Shown: piece by piece, positions 48,203-57,500 of the stretch | Layout of the letters: the number at the start of each line of letters is the position of its first letter | Numbering within the stretch: the stretch's first letter is position 1 | Source of the DNA: an uncultured Prevotella sp. | GTDB taxonomy: Bacteria > Bacteroidota > Bacteroidia > Bacteroidales > Bacteroidaceae | NCBI RefSeq assembly: GCF_946404925.1 | Contig: NZ_CAMJFM010000002.1 | Coordinates: 124,001 to 188,000, forward strand | Reading direction: 5' to 3' | Length of the DNA stretch: 64,000 nucleotides | Position numbers and translations under genes: made by a program | Notes under the pieces: model-generated | Told to the model about the DNA's origin: nothing | The model's input: the letters and a program-made list of their open reading frames with translations, nothing else | Database searches by the model: none

Positions 48203-50266
48203 ATGAGAAGATTTTACTCCACATTGATATTCTGCCTGGTGGCTATCACATCGATGGCGCAAGGTTGGCCCGAAAACTACAAAGGCGTCATGCTGCAGGG
48301 TTTTTATTGGGATTCTTTCGATGATAGCCGATGGAAAACGCTTGAGAAGCAGGCTGACGACCTTGCTGCAAGTTTCGACCTGATCTGGATACCTCAGAGT
48401 GGTAACTGTGGAGGTACATCAATGGGTTACGATGACCTGTATTGGTTCTCAAATTATACCAGTTCGTTTGGTAATGAGACAACTCTGCGCTCAATGATTA
48501 ATACTTTCAAAGAGAAGGGACTTGGAACCATTGCCGATGTTGTGGTAAATCACCGCAAAGTGATTGGTGCAAACGGCTCTTGGGTTGATTTTCCTGTAGA
48601 GACCTACAAGGGAGAAACCTATGAGATGCTGGCTTCCGACATCTGCGGTAACGACGATAGCGGAAAGACAAAGACATGGGCCAGTCAGAATGGGGTTACG
48701 TTGGGTAATAATGACACCGGCGAAGGCTGGGATGGCATGCGCGACCTGGACCATAAGAGCGAGAACGTGCAGCGTATTGTTAAGGCTTACCTGAAGATGC
48801 TGTTGGAGGATTTAGGTTATACCGGTTTCCGTTATGACATGGTAAAAGGTTATTCAGCATCTTATACTGGTATGTACAACGCTGATTCTAACCCCAAATT
48901 CTCTGTAGGCGAATATTGGGACGGTGATGCTACAAAGGTTAAGAATTGGATTGATGGTACGAAAGTTAACGACGTAATTCAGAGTGCAGCTTTCGACTTT
49001 CCTTTCCGTTATGCCGTTCGAGATGCTATCAGTGGCGGATGGACCAAGTTGGGTAGTCCTGGCATCATTGCAACTCCGGAGTATCGTCGTTATAGTGTGA
49101 CGTTTGTTGAGAATCACGATACAGAAAAGCGTTCGAATGCTGAACAGGATCCTATCAAGAAAGATACGCTTGCTGCAAATGCTTTCATGTTGGCCATGCC
49201 TGGCACACCATGCGTGTTCCTGAAGCACTGGCAGGCCTACAAGCCTGAGATTAAGGCTATGATTGAGGCCCGTAAGCTGGCTGGCATCAGCAATACCTCG
49301 ACATATACCCGATTCTTTGTTGGTAATCCCACCCAGACAAGTTCGGCCTATTATGGTAATACCGTCGATGATAAGTTGATAGTAGTGGTAGGTAATACCT
49401 CGAAAGCAACACCCGATGCCGATAAATGGACCAAGATTCTGTCGGGCTATCATTATGCCTACTATCTGGCCAATACCTTAGAAACGGCTTGGGCTGATAA
49501 GGGTAGTGGTGACTTTACCGATGCTTTCGATGTGGTACTGACAGCCGTTTCGGCTACAAGTGGCGCCCAGCTGGTTTACACCACCGATGGTTCTGCACCA
49601 TCAGCCACCAATGGTACAAAGGTTGACAGTGGCTCGAAGATTAAGATCGAGAAGACCACTACGCTCAAGGTTGGCTTGCTTATCGGCAGTACCGTTAGCG
49701 GCGTCATTACCCGCGTGTTTACATATAAGGAGCAAGAACAGGAACCTGAGGTAGAGATACCTGATTTCTGTAAGGTTAACGAGGGTGAGGTTTGTGCATT
49801 CTTCGAGGCTCCTGAAGAGTGGGATGCAACCATCTATTGCTGGGCATGGACAGAGTCGCCTGCTGATAATTTTACTAGTAAGACAGGAACTTGGCCTGGT
49901 GTGGCTTGCGAATATTTGGGCGCAGCCAAGAATGGCAACAAGGTTTGGAAATGGACATGGGATGGTACAAAGGAGAAGAACTCATCGGCTACCCAGCCCG
50001 CAAAGATCATATTTAGCAATCAAGGCTCGCCTCAGACAAACAACCTTGACTTCAAGAATGGAGGTTATTATTTAAAGAAAGGTCTGTTTGATGTGGTAGC
50101 TCCAACCGGCATTCGCGCGGTGAATGCTGAGGCGCAGCAGGATGTAACTAAGGTTTATACCCTCGACGGGCGACTGGTGCGCACGGTGAAGAAGGGTAGC
50201 GATGCCCTCAGCGGCATGGCCAAGGGCATCTATATTGTAAACAAGAAGAAGTTCATAGTGAAATAA
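48203..50266 (+). CDS. Secreted alpha-amylase (GH13) with C-terminal sorting-type domain
   Basis: A 687-residue enzyme. Signal peptide 1-19. The GH13 barrel (about 22-400) has TIADVVVNH, GFRYDMVKGY (nucleophile Asp, about 212), FSVGEYWDG (acid Glu, about 236) and FVENHDTEK (Asp, about 306). A chitobiase-C-like domain (about 440-515, LVYTTDGSAPS) precedes a starch-binding-like module (about 535-640, YCWAWTESPADNFTSKTGTW). The last 40 residues (VYTLDGRLVR, MAKGIYIVNKKKFIVK) have the form of a type IX secretion sorting domain. It likely degrades starch outside the cell, serving the susCDEF set. Confidence 0.93.
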   Translation: MRRFYSTLIFCLVAITSMAQGWPENYKGVMLQGFYWDSFDDSRWKTLEKQADDLAASFDLIWIPQSGNCGGTSMGYDDLYWFSNYTSSFGNETTLRSMINTFKEKGLGTIADVVVNHRKVIGANGSWVDFPVETYKGETYEMLASDICGNDDSGKTKTWASQNGVTLGNNDTGEGWDGMRDLDHKSENVQRIVKAYLKMLLEDLGYTGFRYDMVKGYSASYTGMYNADSNPKFSVGEYWDGDATKVKNWIDGTKVNDVIQSAAFDFPFRYAVRDAISGGWTKLGSPGIIATPEYRRYSVTFVENHDTEKRSNAEQDPIKKDTLAANAFMLAMPGTPCVFLKHWQAYKPEIKAMIEARKLAGISNTSTYTRFFVGNPTQTSSAYYGNTVDDKLIVVVGNTSKATPDADKWTKILSGYHYAYYLANTLETAWADKGSGDFTDAFDVVLTAVSATSGAQLVYTTDGSAPSATNGTKVDSGSKIKIEKTTTLKVGLLIGSTVSGVITRVFTYKEQEQEPEVEIPDFCKVNEGEVCAFFEAPEEWDATIYCWAWTESPADNFTSKTGTWPGVACEYLGAAKNGNKVWKWTWDGTKEKNSSATQPAKIIFSNQGSPQTNNLDFKNGGYYLKKGLFDVVAPTGIRAVNAEAQQDVTKVYTLDGRLVRTVKKGSDALSGMAKGIYIVNKKKFIVK

Positions 50267-50277
50267 TTGGTTAGTAG

Positions 50278-51069
50278 TTAGTGTTTAAGAAGAGAGCGGA
50301 CCGCAAACCAGCTGTGAAGTAAAAAGGTTTGCACACGTCCGTAGTGATGCTCCATCACCCGATATCGCTCCCATAGCGATTCACGGTGGTGGAGTGTTGT
50401 TTGTCCCTCTTCGGTATAGTTGGCTACTACCATCTTCAGGTTCAGCAGGGGCACATTCTCCTTGGCGGCGGCCTTCATCACGCGGATACACCAGTCAACG
50501 TCGGCCGAATAGCGGTACTGCATGTCGTAAGGTGTGGCGATGGCGAAGTCGGTACGGGCGTAGAAGGCCTGATGACACACCAGCATGCCTTGACGGAACG
50601 ATTTCCAAGTGAGGTGCTCGGGCGGAGCCAGTCGGCGATGGCGCAGGAACCGGCCTTCGCCATCTACGATGTCGGTATCGCCATACATGACCGCTGGGAG
50701 CGGTGAGGTGAGAGGTGAGAGGTGAGAGGTGAGAGATGTGATTATTCGGCTAACAGTGTCGGGGGAGGGCAGGAAATCGCCGGCGTTGAGATAGCACACG
50801 TAGTCGCCATCAAGGCTGCGCAGGCCTTTGTTCATGGCATCGTAGATGCCCTTGTCGGGCTCGGAGGTTACCTGTATGCGGTGGCCGTTCTCGGCCGCGT
50901 TCGATCGGGCGATGTAATCATCTACCAGCTTCAGGGTGTCGTCGGTCGATGCACCATCGATAATCAGGTGCACGATGTTGGGATAGTCCTGCTGGAGCAC
51001 ACTGTCGAGTGTGCGCTGCAGCACCTTGGCGGCGTTAAAGGTGATGGTGACGTAGGTGATGCGTATCAT
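50278..51069 (-). CDS. Family 2 glycosyltransferase
   Basis: A 263-residue GT2 enzyme: VTITFNAAKVLQRTLDSVLQ, LIIDGASTDDTL (nucleotide-sugar Asp), EPDKGIYDAMNKGL and CYLNAGDF in the DxD position. WKSFRQGMLVCHQAFYARTD is common in colanic-acid-type transferases. A low-complexity insert (SLTSHLSPLTSPLP) is encoded by the period-7 repeat at 50705-50739. The start overlaps the upstream GT4 stop (ATGA). The pair probably builds part of a cell-surface polysaccharide, but no larger cluster is nearby. Confidence 0.92.
   Translation of the reverse strand: MIRITYVTITFNAAKVLQRTLDSVLQQDYPNIVHLIIDGASTDDTLKLVDDYIARSNAAENGHRIQVTSEPDKGIYDAMNKGLRSLDGDYVCYLNAGDFLPSPDTVSRIITSLTSHLSPLTSPLPAVMYGDTDIVDGEGRFLRHRRLAPPEHLTWKSFRQGMLVCHQAFYARTDFAIATPYDMQYRYSADVDWCIRVMKAAAKENVPLLNLKMVVANYTEEGQTTLHHRESLWERYRVMEHHYGRVQTFLLHSWFAVRSLLKH
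50705..50739 (-). repeat. Period-7 tandem repeat inside the GT2 gene, unit GAGGTGA
   Basis: Four exact GAGGTGA units and one variant lie within coding sequence, between two conserved blocks of the transferase. Confidence 0.85.
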
Positions 51070-52331
51070 AGGCGGTAGTGTTTAAAGGCCATGGCCTGGT
51101 GGTACACATCTAAGTATTTCATGGCCACACTCTGCTGCGAGTAGCTCTGCGCCACCTTGTGGATGGCGTTGTTGCTCAGCTCGCGGTAGTCGGCCTCGTT
51201 CAGTATCCAACTGATGCCGCGCGCCAGATCGGCTGCATCGCGATACTCGGCCACGTAGCCGTTCTTCTTGTGGTCAATCTCTTCGGGTATGCCGCCCACT
51301 CTGAATCCCACGCAGGGCACACCGCAGGCCATCGACTCCATGATGGTGTTGGGCAGATTCTCTGACAGCGATGGCAACACAAACACATCTACGGCGTTAT
51401 ACACGTCGACGATGCGATGCTCGTCGTTGACATAGCCCAGTGGATAGGCCTCGAGTGGCAGCTGGGCCACCACCTCCTCGGCGTGACCGCCCAAGATGAC
51501 TACGCCTGGCTTCTCGCCATCGGCCTTGGCCAACTGCTGACAGGCCTCTATCAGATAGCTCATGCCCTTGTTCTCGTTGGTTACGCGCTGCGAGGCAAAG
51601 AGTATCAGCTTCTTGTCGGCTGGCAGCCCTAAGCGCTGACGGGCCTCCTGCTTATTACCTTTCTTATATACGTGCGTGTCGATGCAGTTGGGCACGCTGG
51701 TTATCTTCTGTCCGCTCAGCAGGGCGCTCTTCTTGGCTTCCTGCTCCAGCCATCGGCTGCAGGCCACGTAGTAGATGTTCTCATCGCGAAGCATGGCCAG
51801 CTTCTTCTGCCACGTCTGGTAGGCCAGGTCGTGGGGTGCCCCGTTTCGGGGCAGCAGTCGGCAGTTGCTGCAGCCCGAGGTGAACTTGCGACAGTTGAGC
51901 GTGACGTGACAGATGGCGGTGGCGGGCCAGATGTCGTGCATGGTCCATACCACAGGTTTGCCGCTGCGCAGTATCTTGCGGATGTTGCTGAGCGACAGCA
52001 TGCCTTGGTTAATCCAGTGCAGGTGGATGAGGTCGGCCTCTTGGAACTCGCGCAGTTTGGTGATGTCGGTGCCGGCGTTGGCGATATCGATCTCGAACAA
52101 GTGGTGCTTGCTGAAGTACAGGTGGCAGAACACCACCAGACGCTCCCACAGAAAGTGCCAGCGGTTTATGGGCGACTTGGGCAGTTCGGCCACTGTCAGC
52201 GTGTCGGTCTCCTTCTCGCGTACCAGCATCTTGGCCTTAACACCGTTATTGATCAGAGCTTTCATCAGTCGGTTGGCTGCTACTGCCGCACCGCCTGTTC
52301 GCTCGCTTGTATTTACTATCAGTATCTTCAT
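51066..52331 (-). CDS. Family 4 glycosyltransferase
   Basis: A 421-residue GT-B enzyme. The N-terminal domain starts MKILIVNTSERTGGAAVAAN, and PVVWTMHDIWPATAICH and TSGCSNCRLLP are typical of colanic-acid WcaC-like members. The C-terminal nucleotide-binding domain has LILFASQRVTNENKGMSYLI and the E-x7-E motif (PSLSENLPNTIMESMACGVP). The ATG at 52331 starts the recognised fold; an upstream in-frame ATG at 52406 is rejected because a -7 element (TACCTTTG, 52347-52340) with CTTG 19 bases before it sits just ahead of 52331. Confidence 0.93.
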   Translation of the reverse strand: MKILIVNTSERTGGAAVAANRLMKALINNGVKAKMLVREKETDTLTVAELPKSPINRWHFLWERLVVFCHLYFSKHHLFEIDIANAGTDITKLREFQEADLIHLHWINQGMLSLSNIRKILRSGKPVVWTMHDIWPATAICHVTLNCRKFTSGCSNCRLLPRNGAPHDLAYQTWQKKLAMLRDENIYYVACSRWLEQEAKKSALLSGQKITSVPNCIDTHVYKKGNKQEARQRLGLPADKKLILFASQRVTNENKGMSYLIEACQQLAKADGEKPGVVILGGHAEEVVAQLPLEAYPLGYVNDEHRIVDVYNAVDVFVLPSLSENLPNTIMESMACGVPCVGFRVGGIPEEIDHKKNGYVAEYRDAADLARGISWILNEADYRELSNNAIHKVAQSYSQQSVAMKYLDVYHQAMAFKHYRL

Positions 52332-52339
52332 CTTGGTTG

Positions 52340-52370
52340 CAAAGGTACAACTTCTTTTGTTAAAAGCAAG
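52340..52370 (-). promoter_or_regulatory. Promoter of the glycosyltransferase pair
   Basis: On the minus strand CTTG (52370-52367), 19 bases, then TACCTTTG (52347-52340), nine bases before the start codon. Confidence 0.6.
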
Positions 52371-52461
52371 TAAAAATACGTAAATATTTGTTGTTACCGC
52401 ACACAATTGGTTGACCTAAGTCAATAATAATGTTAATTTATACACTTATTCTTTGAAAATA

Positions 52462-52493
52462 TTTGGTGGATTCAAAAATTCGTCGTACCTTTG
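52462..52493 (+). promoter_or_regulatory. Consensus promoter of an orphan transcript
   Basis: TTTG (52462-52465), exactly 20 bases, then TACCTTTG (52486-52493). No ORF follows on the plus strand before a strong terminator at 52704. Confidence 0.82.
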
Positions 52494-52499
52494 CATCGT

Positions 52500-52748
52500 C
52501 AAAAGGTTAATAGATTAGATTGTTTTAGGTTAGTAGTAATATTTATAGTTTTAGGTTTTTAGTTATTGGTAAGAGAAAGTTTTCAACAGTAGGATAACTG
52601 GAGGTCGCTGTGAAGCTCCCTTTTAAACTTTCAAATTTTTGGTCCTGTTGGGCTGAAAATTTCTTTTTATAGAAAAAGGATTTTTAGTTAAACATAGGCT
52701 TTTGTAATGCCACAGCTCGTGAGGGTTGTGGCATTACTCTTTTTATTT
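52500..52748 (+). ncRNA. Candidate structured ncRNA of about 240 nt, class unknown
   Basis: The segment lies between a consensus promoter and a strong terminator, with no ORF. GAAAGTTT (52575-52582) can pair with AAACTTTC (52625-52632), enclosing GGAG/CTCC. Alternatively TTTTCA (52580-52585) can pair with TGAAAA (52654-52659) and AACAG (52585-52589) with CTGTT (52645-52649). The two folds share bases 52580-52582 and exclude each other. CTTTTT/GAAAAAG makes a further hairpin near 52662-52678. I compared it by eye with RNase P RNA, tmRNA and SRP RNA and saw none of their hallmark motifs. 6S RNA or a Bacteroidales-specific class remain possible. Confidence 0.65.
52704..52748 (+). terminator. Terminator of the orphan transcript
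   Basis: GTAATGCCACA (52704-52714) and TGTGGCATTAC (52727-52737) form an 11-base perfect stem, followed by TCTTTTTATTT. The T-run overlaps the end of the convergent ispF gene. Confidence 0.9.
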
Positions 52749-53219
52749 CTCGATCAGAACCACTGCGTAAGCCGAGATACCTTCTTCGCGGCCGGTGAAG
52801 CCGAGTTTCTCGGTGGTGGTAGCCTTGATAGAGATGTCGTCCTCGTCGCAGCCGATGACCTTGGCCATACAAGCCTTCATGTCGGGGATGTGTGGATTCA
52901 TCTTGGGTCGCTCGGCGCAGATGGTGGCATCGATGTTTACCAGCTTGTAGCCCTTGGTGGCTATCAGCTCGATGGTCTTCTTCAGTATCACCTTGCTGTC
53001 CATGCCGTCGGTAAACTCGGCTGTGTCAGGAAAGTGGTAGCCTATGTCGCGCATGTTGGCAGCGCCCAGCAGAGCGTCGCACACGGCGTGCAGCAGTACA
53101 TCGGCATCGCTGTGGCCCAGCAGTCCCTTACTATGTTCAATCTTAATGCCGCCCATCCAGAGGTCGCGGCCCTCTACTAACTGATGGACATCAAAGCCCA
53201 TTCCAACTCTAATCTTCAT
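52743..53219 (-). CDS. ispF: 2-C-methyl-D-erythritol 2,4-cyclodiphosphate synthase
   Basis: A 158-residue enzyme of the non-mevalonate isoprenoid pathway; it cyclises CDP-methylerythritol 2-phosphate. Family motifs are clear: RVGMGFDVHQL (metal-binding Asp and His), GLLGHSDADVLLHAVCDALLG, DIGYHFPD, and ATTTEKLGFTGREEGISAYA at the end. The length is standard. It follows PorV on the same strand, separated by a long period-7 repeat. PorU-PorV-ispF is the order I recall from Porphyromonas gingivalis. Confidence 0.97.
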   Translation of the reverse strand: MKIRVGMGFDVHQLVEGRDLWMGGIKIEHSKGLLGHSDADVLLHAVCDALLGAANMRDIGYHFPDTAEFTDGMDSKVILKKTIELIATKGYKLVNIDATICAERPKMNPHIPDMKACMAKVIGCDEDDISIKATTTEKLGFTGREEGISAYAVVLIEK

Positions 53220-53222
53220 ATT

Positions 53223-53299
53223 TAATGTTTAATCTTTAATCTTTAATTATTAATCTTTAATTTTTAATCTTTAATTTTTAATCTTTAATCTATAATTTA
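53223..53299 (-). repeat. Period-7 tandem repeat of eleven units, TAATCTT type
   Basis: Eleven units (TAATCTT, TAATTTT, TAATTAT and similar) fill the whole gap between porV and ispF and include the porV stop codon. It is the longest tract of this class in the window. Confidence 0.88.
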
Positions 53300-54478
53300 T
53301 CTACGGAACAAGTCCTTAATTCCGTCCATATCGAAGGTGAGCGAGAAGCGCAGCGTCTGGTCGAGTGGGTTGCTGCGGGCTGTTGAGATGACGTAGCCCA
53401 CATCGAGCGAGAAGACGTTCATCTTGAATCCACCGCCCACGGTAAAGTACTTCAGGTTGCCCTTCGACTCGTCCTGATGGTGGTATCCGGCGCGCAGTGA
53501 GAACTGGTCGTGATACACGTACTCGGCACCCACGCTCCATTGTATCTCCTTGAGCTCCTCGCTGAATCCGCCGGGCGCATCACTAAAGCTCTTCAGCATG
53601 CCGCTGATGGCGCTGATGTCGCTGTATTCGCGGCGCACGCGGTCCTGATAGTCGCTGTTGCTCTCGCCTTCCTCCTGTCGGGGCACGGTGGGCACCAGCA
53701 GCTTGTTGGCATCGGCCGAGATGGAGAAGCGGTTGTACTCGTCGATAGGTATCATCAGCGAGGCTCCCAGACGCATGTTGGCGGGCAGGAACTGGCTCTC
53801 GTCGTCGCCGTAGTAACTGATCTTACTACCGATGTTCGACAGGTTCAATCCGATGCCCAACTGACATTCGCGACTGCCCAGCATCACATAGTTATTATAA
53901 TACATGGCCAGGTCGGCAGCAAAGGCCGAGGCTGGTTTTGAGTCTTCGCTGTAGTCGTAGCGCAGATCGCTGTATATCCATCGTATACCTGCTGCCAGCG
54001 AGAAGTTTTCGCTCAGCATCATAGAGTAGGCTGCATCTATCGACATCTCGTAGGGTTTCACCGTCATGCCGTCGGTGGCTATCACCTCGCCCAGTGAGAA
54101 GTAGCGGATAGAACCCGAGATGGCCGAGTAGTCGCCTATGCGGTAGTAGCCGGCCATGTAGGCCAGGTCGATATCGTTTACCAGCTGACGGAGCCATGGG
54201 GTGTAGTTAAGCGCTACGCCGGCACGACTGATGCAGAATGGATACTTGGCGGGGTTCCAGTACTGCGAGTTTACGTCGGGGTCGGTGGCTACACCCACAT
54301 CGCCCATACCGGCGCCACGGGCATCGGGAGCGATGGTCTGCGATATCACGGCGTGCTCTACGGGGTTGAACATTGTGTTCTTGTCGTCCTGAGCCATAGC
54401 AGTAAATAGTGAACAGCGAATAGTGAATAGTGCCACCATCGCCCACCTTATGATATATGTACTGTTTATTTTCATCAT
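53297..54478 (-). CDS. porV: Type IX secretion system outer membrane protein PorV
   Basis: A 393-residue beta-barrel protein of the PorV/FadL-like group. After the signal peptide the conserved start is AISQTIAPDARGAGMGDVGV, then DVNSQYWNPAKYPF and VALNYTPWLRQL. The C terminus ends LRFSLTFDMDGIKDLF. PorV shuttles folded cargo from the translocon to the PorU sortase. The signal-peptide segment is encoded by period-7 repeats (54405-54432). It is 22 bases downstream of porU. Confidence 0.93.
   Translation of the reverse strand: MMKINSTYIIRWAMVALFTIRCSLFTAMAQDDKNTMFNPVEHAVISQTIAPDARGAGMGDVGVATDPDVNSQYWNPAKYPFCISRAGVALNYTPWLRQLVNDIDLAYMAGYYRIGDYSAISGSIRYFSLGEVIATDGMTVKPYEMSIDAAYSMMLSENFSLAAGIRWIYSDLRYDYSEDSKPASAFAADLAMYYNNYVMLGSRECQLGIGLNLSNIGSKISYYGDDESQFLPANMRLGASLMIPIDEYNRFSISADANKLLVPTVPRQEEGESNSDYQDRVRREYSDISAISGMLKSFSDAPGGFSEELKEIQWSVGAEYVYHDQFSLRAGYHHQDESKGNLKYFTVGGGFKMNVFSLDVGYVISTARSNPLDQTLRFSLTFDMDGIKDLFRR
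54405..54432 (-). repeat. Period-7 tandem repeat in porV signal peptide, unit AATAGTG
   Basis: Four units (AATAGTG, AACAGCG, AATAGTG, AATAGTG) encode part of the hydrophobic segment LFTIRCSLFTA. Confidence 0.78.
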
Positions 54479-54500
54479 ATCTTAATAACGTTTCTTAGCC

Positions 54501-57500
54501 CTAATTATTGCTCTTAATCAGTAATTTAATGGTTTTGGTGTCGCGGTCGTTCACGCTGATGCGGCACAGATAGAGGCCCGTGTGCAGTCGGCTACCGCCT
54601 GCCACACTCAGATTCCAGTCGATGGCGAAGGTGTCGCTGGTAGGCACCACGTTCTCTGTCTGGCGCCATACCTGTCGGCCGCCGGTGTCAAACACATCCA
54701 GCGTTACCTTGAGCTCACTGCCCATGCGGTTGTGAGTGATGATGAACTGCGTGCTGCTGTTGGCCGGGTTGTTGCTGCAAACCACGTTGAACTCGGTGAT
54801 GGCATCTTGGGTTACCTCGAACACCAGCTCGGTGGTCGACGAGTTGTTCAGTATGTCCCAAGCTCTGAACTGCAGCATGTGCATGCCTACGCTCAGCTCC
54901 GGGATGCTGAAGCCTAAGCTGCCCGAGCGGTAGTCGCCGAAGTCGAACTCGAAGTAGTCATTCAGGTTGTAGGTCTTGGTGGGATCGCCATCGATCACCA
55001 GCTCCAGGTCGTGACCTATGCTGCTGCCCGATGTGTTGATGCCGCTATCGTCGTATAGCTCTGCCCTGAAATAGGGCGTTGGGTTCACCTTGTCGCCGTT
55101 TTTAAACGATTTCGAGTTCAGGTAGCAGTAGATGGATGGGCCGATAGAGTCGGTCTGCGCCGTCTGGCTGCCCACTAGCTCGAAGCTCTCGTTCTCGCCA
55201 TGGGCTGTCAGCGTCTTGTCGCTGTTCACGGCATAGAGTGTCATCAGTCCGCTGCCGTCGGTATAGCTAATGTCCTTAGGGATGGCAAAGGTGATGCTGA
55301 ATCTGCCTTCGCTCACGCTGTCGGCGCCCTGGTACAGTGTCTTGGTGCGGTCGTTATACACAAAGGCCTTGTCGGTCTCCGATGTGTCGTTCTGTCGGCA
55401 GGTAATCGTCTCTTCGGCATCTCTAACGGTCAGTGTCACCACGCCGCTGAAGCTAGTGTCTACATCGTCGTTCTGCACAATGTGGCCCGACACTCTTACC
55501 ACCGAGCCGGCTGCCAGCTTGATGGTCTCTGAGGCCGATACACCGTTGATGCTGTCGACCACCATCTGCTGCTGGGGCTTGGCCAGATGCAGGGCTGGGT
55601 CGCCCAACAGGGTGTACTGCAGCTTGTTCTGCGTCAGGTCGCTGCCTTTGCTCACCAGCTGACATTTGGCCAGACGTACGGCCTCGCCAATCGATATGCC
55701 CGGTGTGAGCACATAATCAGTAAATGCCAGGTTCATCACCTCGTTATAGGTGGCGTATACGGTGCGCGTGGTGCCAAAGAAGGCCACACCGCCGCCTTTG
55801 CTGTTCAGCATCACGGTCTCGCCTATGTTCTCTTCCTGTCCGTCGAACGGCATGATATCGCACGATGCGGTAATCCACAGCGGCAGGTAGTTGGTCTGCG
55901 ATGCCTCGAAGTCGGCCGTCTTCATCACCAGCTCATGACTCATGGCGTAAGGTGCGCCGTGGCCGCAGTAGTTCATCATCAGCGCGCCGTTCTCCATCTG
56001 CTGCTTGATCAGGCGTGTCACGTCGGGGTAGGTATATCCTGTCGACGAAGAAGTGCGCTGGTAGGCATCCCAGTATATCTTGTTGACGTTGTAGTTGGGA
56101 TAGTTCTGTTCTATCATGGTGGCCACCTTGTCGGCGGTCTTCATGTGGGTGTTCTGGTTACCGTCGTCGCCCATCATGCATATCTCGTTCTGCCAGTTGC
56201 CGGCATAGGCGTTGTTGGCGTAGTTGATAATCTTGTCTACCAGCACCTTGGCTTCGTCGGCGGTGCGAGCTGGCAGTCGGCCTACGGCCACATCGGGCTG
56301 CCCCTTGTAGCTGGTGCTGCCGCCGTTGCTCTCCTGTATCACCTCTTCGTCGTCTAACAGACAGTAGAAGTCGTCGCTCACGTAACAGTTCACTTGGCTG
56401 AACGAGTTCTCGCTCTCGTAGCACAACAGGTAGTCGTCGGGGTTGTAGCCGCTCCAGTCGCTGGTGTTCATGCGGTTGTCCCATCCGCCGTCGCCCATCA
56501 GCAGCAGGTAGCGTGGCTTCTCGCTGTCGGTGGTGGCGCGGTCGTACATCATCTTCATATATCGGCGGTAGGCGGTGGCATCGGGTGTGCCGCTGCTGAA
56601 CTCATTGTACAGCTCATCGGCGGGCACTATTCTTACCGACAGGCCGTCGCGCTGCTCGTGGTGCGCCTTCAGCCGCTCGGCCTGTGCCAGCAGTTTCTGC
56701 GATGTAGGGATGATGATGACCATGTCGACGGCTGTGTCGGCGTGGTGGTCCTGGTTGGTGATGCGATACACGTATTCGGGCTGTGGCAGTGTGCCAAAGT
56801 CGAGTGGGGTGGGCGTGTCGTGCTGCAGGTCGATGTAGTCCAGACGCATGTTACCGCCTGAAGTCTGTGTGATGCGGATACAGTTTTCAGTTTTCAGTTT
56901 TCCTGTGAGCTGGTATTGGTATAGCTCTTCGTCGGCTTTGGTATAGGCATCGAGCGACACCTTCTTGCTGATGGTGGCCACAATAGAGTCGTTCACTTCG
57001 ATGGTGGCCTCGTAGTCGGCATCGGCCGTCAGGGCTATGCCTATGGTGCCATTGGTGCCGCTGGCTTTCAGTGTGTACACCTGTGGCATGCCGATGGTGA
57101 ACAGCGTTTTGTCGAACAGGTTGCGCCCGCCATGGAACCACGAGTAGTTATCCACCTCGTACAGCTGGTGATAATCGTTGTTACTGGGATAGTTGGCCGA
57201 TACCAGTGTGGCGCTGTCGGTAGTCAACGGCTCGCCGTCGGCCTCAGTCAGGAAGTAGTAACCGTAATCAGAGTAAGGATTACGTGTGCGCTCCAGCGAC
57301 TGCTGCTGGCTCCAGGTAACAGGACCTGTGGCGTAGAAGATACGCTTGCCTCCGATGGTGCAGGTGGGCACCTCCTTCAGGTCGTCGGTCGCCGATAGGT
57401 AGTCGCCCGTCAGCTTCTCAGGTTGCAATGCGCCACCGTAGCCGTATATTCTCACCCGACTGGCATCACTGAAACCGGCTTTCTTGATGAGGGCATCGGT

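Noticed and set aside
51672..52373. A 233-codon open frame antisense to the GT4 gene
   Set aside because: The minus strand encodes a complete GT-B enzyme with all motifs; the antisense frame shows none.
52500..52748. RNase P RNA, tmRNA or SRP RNA
   Set aside because: The hallmark conserved motifs of these RNAs, such as GAGGAAAGTCC of RNase P or the GGAAG-containing SRP loop, are absent.
53223..53299. Tandem tract considered as a CRISPR-like array
   Set aside because: There are no spacers; units are seven bases long and contiguous, and no cas genes are present.
55587..56357. A 256-codon open frame antisense to porU
   Set aside because: It overlaps the C25 catalytic region of PorU entirely; its His/Val-rich composition reflects the complementary strand of a GC-rich gene.
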